Assembly: GCA_916610825.1 (NCBI GenBank)
Contig: OU744451.1
Location: forward strand, 6,617,345-6,681,344
Origin: Haliclystus octoradiatus
Lineage: Eukaryota > Cnidaria > Staurozoa > Stauromedusae > Haliclystidae
Length of the DNA stretch: 64,000 bases
Reading direction: 5' to 3'
Position 1 is the stretch's first letter. Each line of letters begins with the position of its first letter. The position numbers and the translations under genes are program-made. Below are positions 1-13,600 of the stretch, one piece after another. The notes beneath the pieces are model-generated. The model saw only the letters and a program-made list of their open reading frames with translations, did no database searches and had not been told where the DNA came from.

Positions 1-3000
1 GCAGTCACTTATTGCTAGATCATAGTGTTTAGATGTAACTGATTACTAGATCACTGTTAGATTACAGTTGACAAAAGTTTTTTCTTTCTAGAACATTCCT
101 AGATCAGCGTGAAAACACTTGACTCATTGCTAGATCATAGTTGGTAGATGTACATAATTTTCAGATCATAGCGTGTATATGTACATTGTTTCTAGATCAT
201 TGCCAGATCAGCGTGGATAAACTTGACTTACTGATATATCATAGTGGGCATATGTACATTATTACTACATCATAATGGAGAGATTTAGATTATCACTAGA
301 TCATTACTAGATCAAAGTGGGTACAAGTGACTCATTGCTATATCATATTGGGTACATGTACATTATTACTAGATCATAGTGGGTGAATGTACAATACTAT
401 TGAATCATCAGTAATTGATAGTGGATACATGTTTGTTCTTTCTAGATCATAAATAGATAATAGAGCCTATCAGTCACTTATTGCTAGATCATAGTTTGTA
501 GATGTACATAATTTCTAGATCATAGTGGGTATATGCACAATATTTCTAGATTACAGTGGTTATATTTACATTATTACTTGATCATAGTGGGTAGATGTAC
601 ATGATTTCTAGATATTATTAGATCAGCCTGGATACAATTGATTCATTGCTAGATCATAGTGGGTATATTACCATTATTGCTACATCATAGTGGAGAGATT
701 TAGATTTTCACTACATCATTACTAGATCAAAGTGGGTACATGCGAGTCATTGCTATATCATATTGGGCATATGTACATTATTACTAGAACATAGTGGGTA
801 TACGTACACTATTTCTAGATCATTGCCAGATCAGCGTGGATACACTTGCCTCATTGCTAGATCATAGTGGGTAGATGTAAATAATTTCTAGATCATAATG
901 GGTATATGTTCATTATTACTACATCATAGTGGGTTGATGTACATTATCTCCAGATCATTACTAGATCAGCGTGGATAAAACTTACTCATTGCTAGAAGAA
1001 AGTGGGTATATTACCATTATTGCTACATCATAGTGGAGAGATTTCGATTTTCACTAGATCATTGCCAGATCAGCGTGGATACACTTGACTCATTGCTATA
1101 TAATATTGGGCATATGTACATTATTACTAGATCATAGTGTGTAGATGTACAATGCTATTGGATCATCAGTAGGTCATAGAGGATAAATGCTTGTTCTTTA
1201 TAGATCATATATAGATAATAGAGCTTATCAGTCACTCATAGCTAGATCATAGTGGGTAGATGTACAAAATTTCTAGATCATAGTGGGTATATGCACAACA
1301 TTTTTAGACTACAGTGGGTATATTTACATTATTACTTGATCAAAGTAGGTAGATGTACATTATTTTTAGATCATTACTAGATCAGCCTGGATACAATGGA
1401 CTCATTCCTAGATCATAGTGGGTATATTACCATTATTTCTACATCATAGTAGATATATTTACATTAATACTATATTATTACTAGATCAAAGTGGATACAA
1501 TTGATTAATTGCTAGATCATAGTTGGTATATGTACATTATTTCTAGATCATAGTGGGTATATGTACATTATTTCTAGATGATAGTGTGTAGATTTAACTG
1601 ATTACTAGATCACTGTTAGATTACAGTTGACAAAAGTTTCTTCTTTCTAGATTATTCATAATACCGCATAAACCTGATACTTGCACATGGCATGTCTAGA
1701 CTAAGACGAGCATCTCTATATTAAAGGGACTGCCTAGGCGTAAAACCATTTTTTTTTATCTTAAGTGGAATTAATATGAAATTTGGCAAACTTGTGCGTG
1801 TTAGGGATGGGACCTCACTTTCCTATAATTTTTTGAAGAATTTTGTTCTTAAAATAGAATAATGCTCGTTGATGACGTCATAAATAATGTTTTTTTCATG
1901 ATCACAATTTAAATTTCACAATTTCATGATCTTTTTATTTCTTTTTTTTCATGATATTTACATCATTACTTGATCATAGTCGGTAGATGTACATTAATAT
2001 TATATCATTACTAGATCAGCCTGGATACAATGGACTCATTGCTAGATCATAGTGGGTATATTACTATTATTGCTACATCATAGTGGATAGATTTACATTA
2101 ATACTAGATCATTACTAGATCAAAGTGGATACAATTGATTAATTGCTAGATCATAGTGGGTATATGTACATTATTTCTAGATCATAGTGGGTATATGTAC
2201 ACTATTTCTAGATCATAGCCAGATCAGCGTGGATAAACTTGACTTATTGCTATATCATATTGGGCATATGTACATTATTACTAAATCATAGTGTGTAGAT
2301 GTACAATACTATTGGATCATCATAGTAGGTCATAGTGGATAAATGCTTGTTCCTTCTAGATCATACATAGATAATAGAGCTTACCAGTCACTTATTGCTA
2401 GATCATAGTGTGTAGATGTAATTGATTACTAGATCAATGTTAGATTACAGTTGACAAAAGTTTCTTCTTTCTAGAACATTCCTAGATCAGCGTGAATACA
2501 CTTGACTCATTGCTAGATCATAGTGGGTAGATGTACATAACTTTCAGATCATAGCGGGTATATGTACATTATTTCTAGATCACATTGGGTTTATGTACAT
2601 ACCTACTAGATCATAGTGGGTAGATGTACATTATTTATAGATCATTACTAGATCACCGTGGATACAATTGACTCATTGCTAGATCATAGTGGGTATATTA
2701 CAATTATTGCTACAAAATAATGGAGAGATTTAGATTATCACCAGATCATTACTAGATCAAAGTGGGTACAAGTGACTCATTGCTATATCATATTGGGCAT
2801 ATGTACATTATTACTAGAACATAGTGGGTATACGTACACTATTTCTAGATCATTGCCAGATCAGCGTGGATACACTTGCCTCATTGCTAGATCATAGTGG
2901 GTAGATGTAAATAATTTCTAGATCATAATGGGTATATGTACGTTATTTCTAGACCACAGTTGTATATGTACATTACTTCTAGATCACATTGGGTATATGT

Positions 3001-3954
3001 ACATTATTACTACATCATAGTGGGTTGATGTACATTATCTCCAGATCATTACTAGATCAGCGTGGATAAAATTTACTCATTGCTAGAAGAAAGTGGGTAT
3101 ATTACCATTATTGCTACATCATAGTGGAGAGATTTCGATTTTCACTAGATCATTGCCAGATCAGCGTGGATACACTTGACTCATTGCTATATCATAATGG
3201 GCATATGTACATTATTACTAGAACATAGTTTGGGTATATGTACAGTATTTCTATATCATTACTAGATCAAAGTGGATACAATTGATTAATTGCTAGATCA
3301 TAGTGGGTATATGTACATTATTTCTAGATCATAGTGGGTATATGTACACTATTTCTAGATCATTGCCAGATCAGCGTGGATAAACTTGACTTATTGCTAT
3401 ATCATATTGGGCATATGTACATTATTACTAGATCATAGTGTGGAGATGTACAATACTATTGGATCATCAGTAGGTCATAGTGGATAAATTCTTGTTCCTT
3501 CTAGATCATACCTAGATAATAGAGCTTACCAGTCACTTATTGCTAGATCATAGTGTGTAGATGTAACTGATTACTAGATCACTGTTAGATTACAGTTGAC
3601 AAAGTTTCTTCTTTCTAGAACATTCCTAGATCAGCCTGAATAAACTTGACTCATTGCTAGATCATAGTGGGTAGATGTACATAATTTCTAGATCATAATG
3701 GGTATATGTACATTATTTCTAGATCACATTTTTTATATGTACATTCTTACTAAATCATAGTGGGTAGATGTACATTATTTCTAGATCATTGTCAGATCAG
3801 CGTGGATACACCTGACTCATTGCTATATCATATTGGGCATATGTGAATTATTACTAGATCATAGTGTGTAGATGTACAATGCTATTGGATCATCAGTAGG
3901 TCATAGAGGATAAATGCTTGTTCTTTCTAGATCATATATCGATAATAGAGCTTA
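1..3954. repeat. Satellite higher-order unit A (3954 bp)
   Basis: First visible higher-order unit. It starts GCAGTCACTTATTGC, which recurs at 3955, and positions 1-2799 match 3955-6753 with a constant shift of 3954 bp. This was checked at several landmarks, including the foreign insert (1661 against 5615) and the GAGCTTATCAG motif (1221 against 5175). After 2799 the two copies part abruptly: TATTGGG is followed by CATATGTAC here and by TATATATAC at 6754. The tail (2800-3954) instead matches 26617-27771, on the other side of the retrotransposon, so this unit is a mosaic of two sources. Confidence 0.85.
1658..1954. repeat. Non-satellite insert, copy 1
   Basis: A stretch of about 297 bp without the CTAGATC periodicity. 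The left edge is set by comparison with satellite lacking it: ...CTAGATTATTC then CTAGATC at about 25029, but CTAGATTATTC then ATAATACCGC here. The right edge is where TATTTACATC...TTGATCATAG resumes. It contains AAAGGGACTGCCTAGGCG, a TGACGTCA palindrome at 1873-1880, and an AT-rich right third with T-runs. No terminal inverted repeats or target-site duplication are evident, and the satellite resumes in a different monomer from the one interrupted, so entry was accompanied by loss or rearrangement of satellite. It could be a fragment of a dispersed element (SINE- or MITE-like) or captured unique DNA; I do not recognise it. Confidence 0.8.
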
Positions 3955-6753
3955 GCAGTCACTTATTGCTAGATCATAGTGTTTAGATGTAACTGATTAC
4001 TAGATCACTGTTAGATTACAGTTGACAAAAGTTTTTTCTTTCTAGAACATTCCTAGATCAGCGTGAAAACACTTGACTCATTGCTAGATCATAGTTGGTA
4101 GATGTACATAATTTTCAGATCATAGCGTGTATATGTACATTGTTTCTAGATCATTGCCAGATCAGCGTGGATAAACTTGACTTACTGATATATCATAGTG
4201 GGCATATGTACATTATTACTACATCATAATGGAGAGATTTAGATTATCACTAGATCATTACTAGATCAAAGTGGGTACAAGTGACTCATTGCTATATCAT
4301 ATTGGGTACATGTACATTATTACTAGATCATAGTGGGTGAATGTACAATACTATTGAATCATCAGTAATTGATAGTGGATACATGTTTGTTCTTTCTAGA
4401 TCATAAATAGATAATAGAGCCTATCAGTCACTTATTGCTAGATCATAGTTTGTAGATGTACATAATTTCTAGATCATAGTGGGTATATGCACAATATTTC
4501 TAGATTACAGTGGTTATATTTACATTATTACTTGATCATAGTGGGTAGATGTACATGATTTCTAGATATTATTAGATCAGCCTGGATACAATTGATTCAT
4601 TGCTAGATCATAGTGGGTATATTACCATTATTGCTACATCATAGTGGAGAGATTTAGATTTTCACTACATCATTACTAGATCAAAGTGGGTACATGCGAG
4701 TCATTGCTATATCATATTGGGCATATGTACATTATTACTAGAACATAGTGGGTATACGTACACTATTTCTAGATCATTGCCAGATCAGCGTGGATACACT
4801 TGCCTCATTGCTAGATCATAGTGGGTAGATGTAAATAATTTCTAGATCATAATGGGTATATGTTCATTATTACTACATCATAGTGGGTTGATGTACATTA
4901 TCTCCAGATCATTACTAGATCAGCGTGGATAAAACTTACTCATTGCTAGAAGAAAGTGGGTATATTACCATTATTGCTACATCATAGTGGAGAGATTTCG
5001 ATTTTCACTAGATCATTGCCAGATCAGCGTGGATACACTTGACTCATTGCTATATAATATTGGGCATATGTACATTATTACTAGATCATAGTGTGTAGAT
5101 GTACAATGCTATTGGATCATCAGTAGGTCATAGAGGATAAATGCTTGTTCTTTATAGATCATATATAGATAATAGAGCTTATCAGTCACTCATAGCTAGA
5201 TCATAGTGGGTAGATGTACAAAATTTCTAGATCATAGTGGGTATATGCACAACATTTTTAGACTACAGTGGGTATATTTACATTATTACTTGATCAAAGT
5301 AGGTAGATGTACATTATTTTTAGATCATTACTAGATCAGCCTGGATACAATGGACTCATTCCTAGATCATAGTGGGTATATTACCATTATTTCTACATCA
5401 TAGTAGATATATTTACATTAATACTATATTATTACTAGATCAAAGTGGATACAATTGATTAATTGCTAGATCATAGTTGGTATATGTACATTATTTCTAG
5501 ATCATAGTGGGTATATGTACATTATTTCTAGATGATAGTGTGTAGATTTAACTGATTACTAGATCACTGTTAGATTACAGTTGACAAAAGTTTCTTCTTT
5601 CTAGATTATTCATAATACCGCATAAACCTGATACTTGCACATGGCATGTCTAGACTAAGACGAGCATCTCTATATTAAAGGGACTGCCTAGGCGTAAAAC
5701 CATTTTTTTTTATCTTAAGTGGAATTAATATGAAATTTGGCAAACTTGTGCGTGTTAGGGATGGGACCTCACTTTCCTATAATTTTTTGAAGAATTTTGT
5801 TCTTAAAATAGAATAATGCTCGTTGATGACGTCATAAATAATGTTTTTTTCATGATCACAATTTAAATTTCACAATTTCATGATCTTTTTATTTCTTTTT
5901 TTTCATGATATTTACATCATTACTTGATCATAGTCGGTAGATGTACATTAATATTATATCATTACTAGATCAGCCTGGATACAATGGACTCATTGCTAGA
6001 TCATAGTGGGTATATTACTATTATTGCTACATCATAGTGGATAGATTTACATTAATACTAGATCATTACTAGATCAAAGTGGATACAATTGATTAATTGC
6101 TAGATCATAGTGGGTATATGTACATTATTTCTAGATCATAGTGGGTATATGTACACTATTTCTAGATCATAGCCAGATCAGCGTGGATAAACTTGACTTA
6201 TTGCTATATCATATTGGGCATATGTACATTATTACTAAATCATAGTGTGTAGATGTACAATACTATTGGATCATCATAGTAGGTCATAGTGGATAAATGC
6301 TTGTTCCTTCTAGATCATACATAGATAATAGAGCTTACCAGTCACTTATTGCTAGATCATAGTGTGTAGATGTAATTGATTACTAGATCAATGTTAGATT
6401 ACAGTTGACAAAAGTTTCTTCTTTCTAGAACATTCCTAGATCAGCGTGAATACACTTGACTCATTGCTAGATCATAGTGGGTAGATGTACATAACTTTCA
6501 GATCATAGCGGGTATATGTACATTATTTCTAGATCACATTGGGTTTATGTACATACCTACTAGATCATAGTGGGTAGATGTACATTATTTATAGATCATT
6601 ACTAGATCACCGTGGATACAATTGACTCATTGCTAGATCATAGTGGGTATATTACAATTATTGCTACAAAATAATGGAGAGATTTAGATTATCACCAGAT
6701 CATTACTAGATCAAAGTGGGTACAAGTGACTCATTGCTATATCATATTGGGTA
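3955..6753. repeat. Satellite unit B, copy of 1-2799
   Basis: Near-identical direct copy of 1-2799 (shift 3954 bp) including the foreign insert. It shares rare variants such as GTGTTTAGATG and GTGAAAACAC near its start. Its downstream continuation differs from unit A and belongs to the 6188-bp repeat. Confidence 0.87.
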
Positions 6754-9700
6754 TATATACATTATTACTAGATCATAGTGGGTGAATGTACAATACTATT
6801 GGATCATCAGTAATTCATAGTGGATACATGTTTGTTCTTTCCAGATCATAAATAGATAATAGAGCCTATCAGTCACTTATTGCTAGATCATAGTGGGTAG
6901 ATGTACATAACTTCTAGATCATAGTGGGTATATGCACAATATTTTTAGATTACAGTGGGTATATTTACATTATTACTTGATCATAGTGGGTAGATGTACA
7001 TTATTTCTAGATATTATTAGATCAGCCAGGATACAATTGACTCATTGCTAGATCATAGTGGGTAAATTAACATTATTGCTACATCATAGTGGAGAGATTT
7101 AGATTTTCACTAGATCATTACTAGATCAAAATGGGTACATGTGACTCATTGCTATATCATATTGGGCATATGTACATTATTACTAGAACATAGTGGGTAT
7201 ATGTACACTATTTACAGATCATTGCCAGATCATTGAGGATACACTTGACTCATTGCTAGATCATAGTGGGTAGATGTACATAATTTCTAGATCATAATGG
7301 GTATATGTACGTTATTTCTAGACCACAGTGGTATATCTACATTACTTCTAGATCACATTGGGTATATGTACATTATTACTACATCATAGTGGGTAGATGT
7401 ACATTATTTCCAGATCATTACTAGATCAGCGCGGATAAAATTTACTCATTGCTAGAACATAGTGGGTATATTACCATTATTGCTACATCATAGTGGAGAG
7501 ATTTCGATTTTCACTAGATCATTGCCATATCAGCGTGGATACACTTGACTCATTGCTATATCATATTGGCAATATGTACATTATTACTAGATCATAGTGT
7601 GTAGATGTACAATGCTATTGGATCATCAGTAGGTCATAGTGGATAAATGCTTGTTCTTTCTAGATCATATATAGATAATAGAGCTTACCAGTCACTTATT
7701 GCTAGATCATAGTGTGTAGATGTAACTGATTACTACATAACTGTTAGATTACAGTTGACAAAAGTTTCTTCTTTCTAGATCGTTCCTAGATCAGCGTGAA
7801 TACACTTGATTAATTGGTAGATAATAGTGGGTAGATGTACATAATTTCAAGATCATAGTGGGTATATGCACAGCATTTCTAGACTACAGTGGGTATATTT
7901 ACATTATTACTTCATCATACTGGGTAGAATTACATTATTTTTAGATCATTACTAGATCAGCCTGGATACAATGGACTCATTGCTAGATCATAGTGGGTAT
8001 ATTAGCATTATTGCTACATCATAGTGGATAGATTTACATTAATACTAGATCATTACTAGATCAAAGTGGATACAATTGATTAATTGTTAGATCATAGTGG
8101 GTATATGTACATTATTTCTAGATCATAGTGGGTATATGTACACTATTTCTAGATCATTGCCAGATCAGCGTGGATACACCTGACTCATTGCTATATCATA
8201 TTGGGCATATGTACATTATTACTAGATCATAGTGTGTAGATGTACAATGCGATTGGATCATCAGTAGGTCATAGAGGATAAATGCTTGTTCTTTCTAGAT
8301 TATATATCGATAGTAGAGCTTAGCAGTCACTTATTGCTAGATCATAGTGTGTAGATGTAACCGATTACTAGATCACTGTTAGATTACAGTTGACAAAAGT
8401 TTTTTCTTTCTAGAACATTCCTAGATCAGCGTGAATACACTTGACTCATTGCTAGATCATAGTGGGTAGATGTACATAACTTTCAGATCATAGCGGGTAT
8501 ATGTACATTATTTCTAGATCACATTGGGTTTATGTACATACCTACTAGATCATAGTGGGTAGATGTACATTATTTCTAGATCATTACTAGATCACCGTGG
8601 ATACAATTGACTCATTGCTAGATCATAGTGGGTATATGTACATTATTTCTAGATCATAGTGGGTATATGTACACTATTTCTAGATCATTGCCAGATCAGC
8701 GTCGATAAACTTGACTTATTGCTATATCATATTGGGCATATGTACATTATTAGTAGATCATAGTGTGGAGATGTACAATACTATTGGATCATCAGTAGGT
8801 CTTAATGGATAAATTCTTGTTCCTTCTAGATCATACATAGATGATAGAGCTTACCAGTAACTTATTGCTAGATGATAGTGTGTAGATGTAACTGATTACT
8901 AGATCACTGTTAGATTACTGTTGACAAAAGTTTCTTCTTTCTAGATTATTCCTAGATCAGCGTGAATAAATTTGACTCATTGCTAGATCATAGTGGGTAG
9001 ATGTACATAACTTTCAGGTCATAGCGGGTATATGTACATTATTTCTAAATCAAATTGGGTAAATGTACATTCTTACTAGATCATAGTGGGTAGATGTACA
9101 TTATTTCTAGATCATTACTATATCACCGTGGATACAATTGACTCATTGCTAGATCATAGTTGGTATATTACAATTATTGCTACATAATAGTGGAGAGATT
9201 TAGATTATCACTAAATCATTACTAGATCAAAGTGGGTACAAGTGACTCATTGCCATATCATATTGGGTATATATACATTATTACTAGATCATAGTGGGTG
9301 AATGTACAATACTACTGGATCATCAGTAATTCATAGTGGATACATGTTTGTTCTTTTTAGATCATAAATAGATAATAGAGCCTATCAGTCAGTTATTACT
9401 AGATCATAGTCGGTAGATGTACATAATTTCTAGATCATAGTGGGTATATGCACAATATTTCTAGATTACAGTGGGTAAATTTACATTATTACTTGATCAT
9501 AGTGGGTAGATGTACATTATTTCTAGATATTACTAGATCAGCCTGGATACAATTGACTCATTGCTAGATCATAGTAGGTATATAACCATTATTGCTACAT
9601 CATAGTGGAGAGATTTAGATTTTCACTAGATCATTACTAGATCAAAGTGGGTACATGTGACTCATTGCTATATCATAATGGGCATATGTACATTATTACT

Positions 9701-10658
9701 AGCACATAGTTTGGGTATATGTACAGTATTTCTATATCATTACTAGATCAAAGTGGATACAATTGATTAATTGCTAGATCATAGTGGGTATATGTACATT
9801 ATTTCTAGATCATAGTAGGTATATGTACACTATTTCTAGATCATTGCCAGATCAGCGTGGATAAACTTGACTTATTGCTATATCATATTGGGCATATGTA
9901 CATTATTACTAGATCATAGTGTGGAGATGTACAATACTATTGGATCATCAGTAGGTCATAGTGGATAAATTCTTGTTCCTTCTAGATCATACCTAGATAA
10001 TAGAGCTTACCAGTCACTTATTGCTAGATCATAGTGTGTAGATGTAACTGATTACTAGATCACTGTTAGATTACAGTTGACAAAGTTTCTTCTTTCTAGA
10101 ACATTCCTAGATCAGCCTGAATAAACTTGACTCATTGCTAGATCATAGTGGGTAGATGTACATAATTTCTAGATCATAATGGGTATATGTACATTATTTC
10201 TAGATCACATTTTTTATATGTACATTCTTACTAAATCATAGTGGGTAGATGTACATTATTTCTAGATCATTGTCAGATCAGCCTGGATACACCTGACTCA
10301 TTGCTATATCATATTGGGCATATGTGAATTATTACTAGATCATAGTGTGTAGATGTACAATGCTATTGGATCATCAGTAGGTCATAGAGGATAAATGCTT
10401 GTTCTTTCTAGATCATATATCGATAATAGAGCTTAGCGTCACTTATTGCTAGATCATAGTGTGTAGATGTAACTGATTACTAGATCACTGTTAGATTACA
10501 GTTGACAAAAATTTTTTCTTTCTAGAACATTCCTAGATCAGCGTGAATACACTTGACTCATTGCTAGATCATAGTTGGTAGATGTACATAATTTTCAGAT
10601 CATAGCGGGTATATGTACATTATTTCTAGATCACATTGGGTTTATGTACATACCTACT
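4471..10658. repeat. 6188-bp higher-order repeat, copy 1
   Basis: Matches 10659 to about 16812 with a constant shift of 6188 bp. Landmarks checked: GGGTATATGC at 4481/10669, the insert start at 5615/11803, and GAGCTTATCAG at 5175/11363. Only scattered base differences are seen. A one-base deletion at about 10437 (GCTTAGCGTC against GCTTAGCAGTC at 16624) changes the shift to 6187 near the end. Homology fades at about 10625. Confidence 0.85.
5612..5908. repeat. Non-satellite insert, copy 2
   Basis: Same sequence and same flanks as 1658-1954, shifted by exactly 3954 bp; its TGACGTCA palindrome is at 5827-5834. The flanks are also duplicated, so this copy arose by segmental duplication of satellite plus insert, not by an independent insertion. 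Confidence 0.82.
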
Positions 10659-13600
10659 AGATCATAGTGGGTATATGCACAATATTTCTAGATTACAGTG
10701 GTTATATTTACATTATTACTTGATCATAGTGGGTAGATGTACATGATTTCTAGATATTATTAGATCAGCCTGGATACAATTGATTCATTGCTAGATCATA
10801 GTGGGTATATTACCATTATTGCTACATCATAGTGGAGAGATTTAGATTTTCACTACATCATTACTAGATCAAAGTGGGTACATGCGAGTCATTGCTATAT
10901 CATATTGGGCATATGTACATTATTACTAGAACATAGTGGGTATACGTACACTATTTCTAGATCATTGCCAGATCAGCGTGGATACACTTGCCTCATTGCT
11001 AGATCATAGTGGGTAGATGTAAATAATTTCTAGATCATAATGGGTATATGTTCATTATTACTACATCATAGTGGGTTGATGTACATTATCTCCAGATCAT
11101 TACTAGATCAGCGTGGATAAAACTTACTCATTGCTAGAAGAAAGTGGGTATATTACCATTATTGCTACATCATAGTGGAGAGATTTCGATTTTCACTAGA
11201 TCATTGCCAGATCAGCGTGGATACACTTGACTCATTGCTATATAATATTGGGCATATGTACATTATTACTAGATCATAGTGTGTAGATGTACAATGCTAT
11301 TGGATCATCAGTAGGTCATAGAGGATAAATGCTTGTTCTTTATAGATCATATATAGATAATAGAGCTTATCAGTCACTCATAGCTAGATCATAGTGGGTA
11401 GATGTACAAAATTTCTAGATCATAGTGGGTATATGCACAACATTTTTAGACTACAGTGGGTATATTTACATTATTACTTGATCAAAGTAGGTAGATGTAC
11501 ATTATTTTTAGATCATTACTAGATCAGCCTGGATACAATGGACTCATTCCTAGATCATAGTGGGTATATTACCATTATTTCTACATCATAGTAGATATAT
11601 TTACATTAATACTATATTATTACTAGATCAAAGTGGATACAATTGATTAATTGCTAGATCATAGTTGGTATATGTACATTATTTCTAGATCATAGTGGGT
11701 ATATGTACATTATTTCTAGATGATAGTGTGTAGATTTAACTGATTACTAGATCACTGTTAGATTACAGTTGACAAAAGTTTCTTCTTTCTAGATTATTCA
11801 TAATACCGCATAAACCTGATACTTGCACATGGCATGTCTAGACTAAGACGAGCATCTCTATATTAAAGGGACTGCCTAGGCGTAAAACCATTTTTTTTTA
11901 TCTTAAGTGGAATTAATATGAAATTTGGCAAACTTGTGCGTGTTAGGGATGGGACCTCACTTTCCTATAATTTTTTGAAGAATTTTGTTCTTAAAATAGA
12001 ATAATGCTCGTTGATGACGTCATAAATAATGTTTTTTTCATGATCACAATTTAAATTTCACAATTTCATGATCTTTTTATTTCTTTTTTTTCATGATATT
12101 TACATCATTACTTGATCATAGTCGGTAGATGTACATTAATATTATATCATTACTAGATCAGCCTGGATACAATGGACTCATTGCTAGATCATAGTGGGTA
12201 TATTACTATTATTGCTACATCATAGTGGATAGATTTACATTAATACTAGATCATTACTAGATCAAAGTGGATACAATTGATTAATTGCTAGATCATAGTG
12301 GGTATATGTACATTATTTCTAGATCATAGTGGGTATATGTACACTATTTCTAGATCATAGCCAGATCAGCGTGGATAAACTTGACTTATTGCTATATCAT
12401 ATTGGGCATATGTACATTATTACTAAATCATAGTGTGTAGATGTACAATACTATTGGATCATCATAGTAGGTCATAGTGGATAAATGCTTGTTCCTTCTA
12501 GATCATACATAGATAATAGAGCTTACCAGTCACTTATTGCTAGATCATAGTGTGTAGATGTAATTGATTACTAGATCAATGTTAGATTACAGTTGACAAA
12601 AGTTTCTTCTTTCTAGAACATTCCTAGATCAGCGTGAATACACTTGACTCATTGCTAGATCATAGTGGGTAGATGTACATAACTTTCAGATCATAGCGGG
12701 TATATGTACATTATTTCTAGATCACATTGGGTTTATGTACATACCTACTAGATCATAGTGGGTAGATGTACATTATTTATAGATCATTACTAGATCACCG
12801 TGGATACAATTGACTCATTGCTAGATCATAGTGGGTATATTACAATTATTGCTACAAAATAATGGAGAGATTTAGATTATCACTAGATCATTACTAGATC
12901 AAAGTGGGTACAAGTGACTCATTGCTATATCATATTGGGTATATATACATTATTACTAGATCATAGTGGGTGAATGTACAATACTATTGGATCATCAGTA
13001 ATTCATAGTGGATACATGTTTGTTCTTTCCAGATCATAAATAGATAATAGAGCCTATCAATCACTTATTGCTAGATCATAGTGGGTAGATGTACATAACT
13101 TCTAGATCATAGTGGGTATATGCACAATATTTTTAGATTACAGTGGGTATATTTACATTATTACTTGATCATAGTGGGTAGATGTACATTATTTCTAGAT
13201 ATTATTAGATCAGCCAGGATACAATTGACTCATTGCTAGATCATAGTGGGTAAATTAACATTATTGCTACATCATAGTGGAGAGATTTAGATTTTCACTA
13301 GATCATTACTAGATCAAAATGGGTACATGTGACTCATTGCTATATCATATTGGGCATATGTACATTATTACTAGAACATAGTGGGTATATGTACACTATT
13401 TACAGATCATTGCCAGATCATTGAGGATACACTTGACTCATTGCTAGATCATAGTGGGTAGATGTACATAATTTCTAGATCATAATGGGTATATGTACGT
13501 TATTTCTAGACCACAGTGGTATATCTACATTACTTCTAGATCACATTGGGTATATGTACATTATTACTACATCATAGTGGGTAGATGTACATTATTTCCA

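Noticed and set aside
1658-1954. DNA transposon (MITE) interpretation of the 297-bp insert
   Set aside because: No terminal inverted repeats or target-site duplication could be found at the inferred edges; kept only as one of several possibilities.
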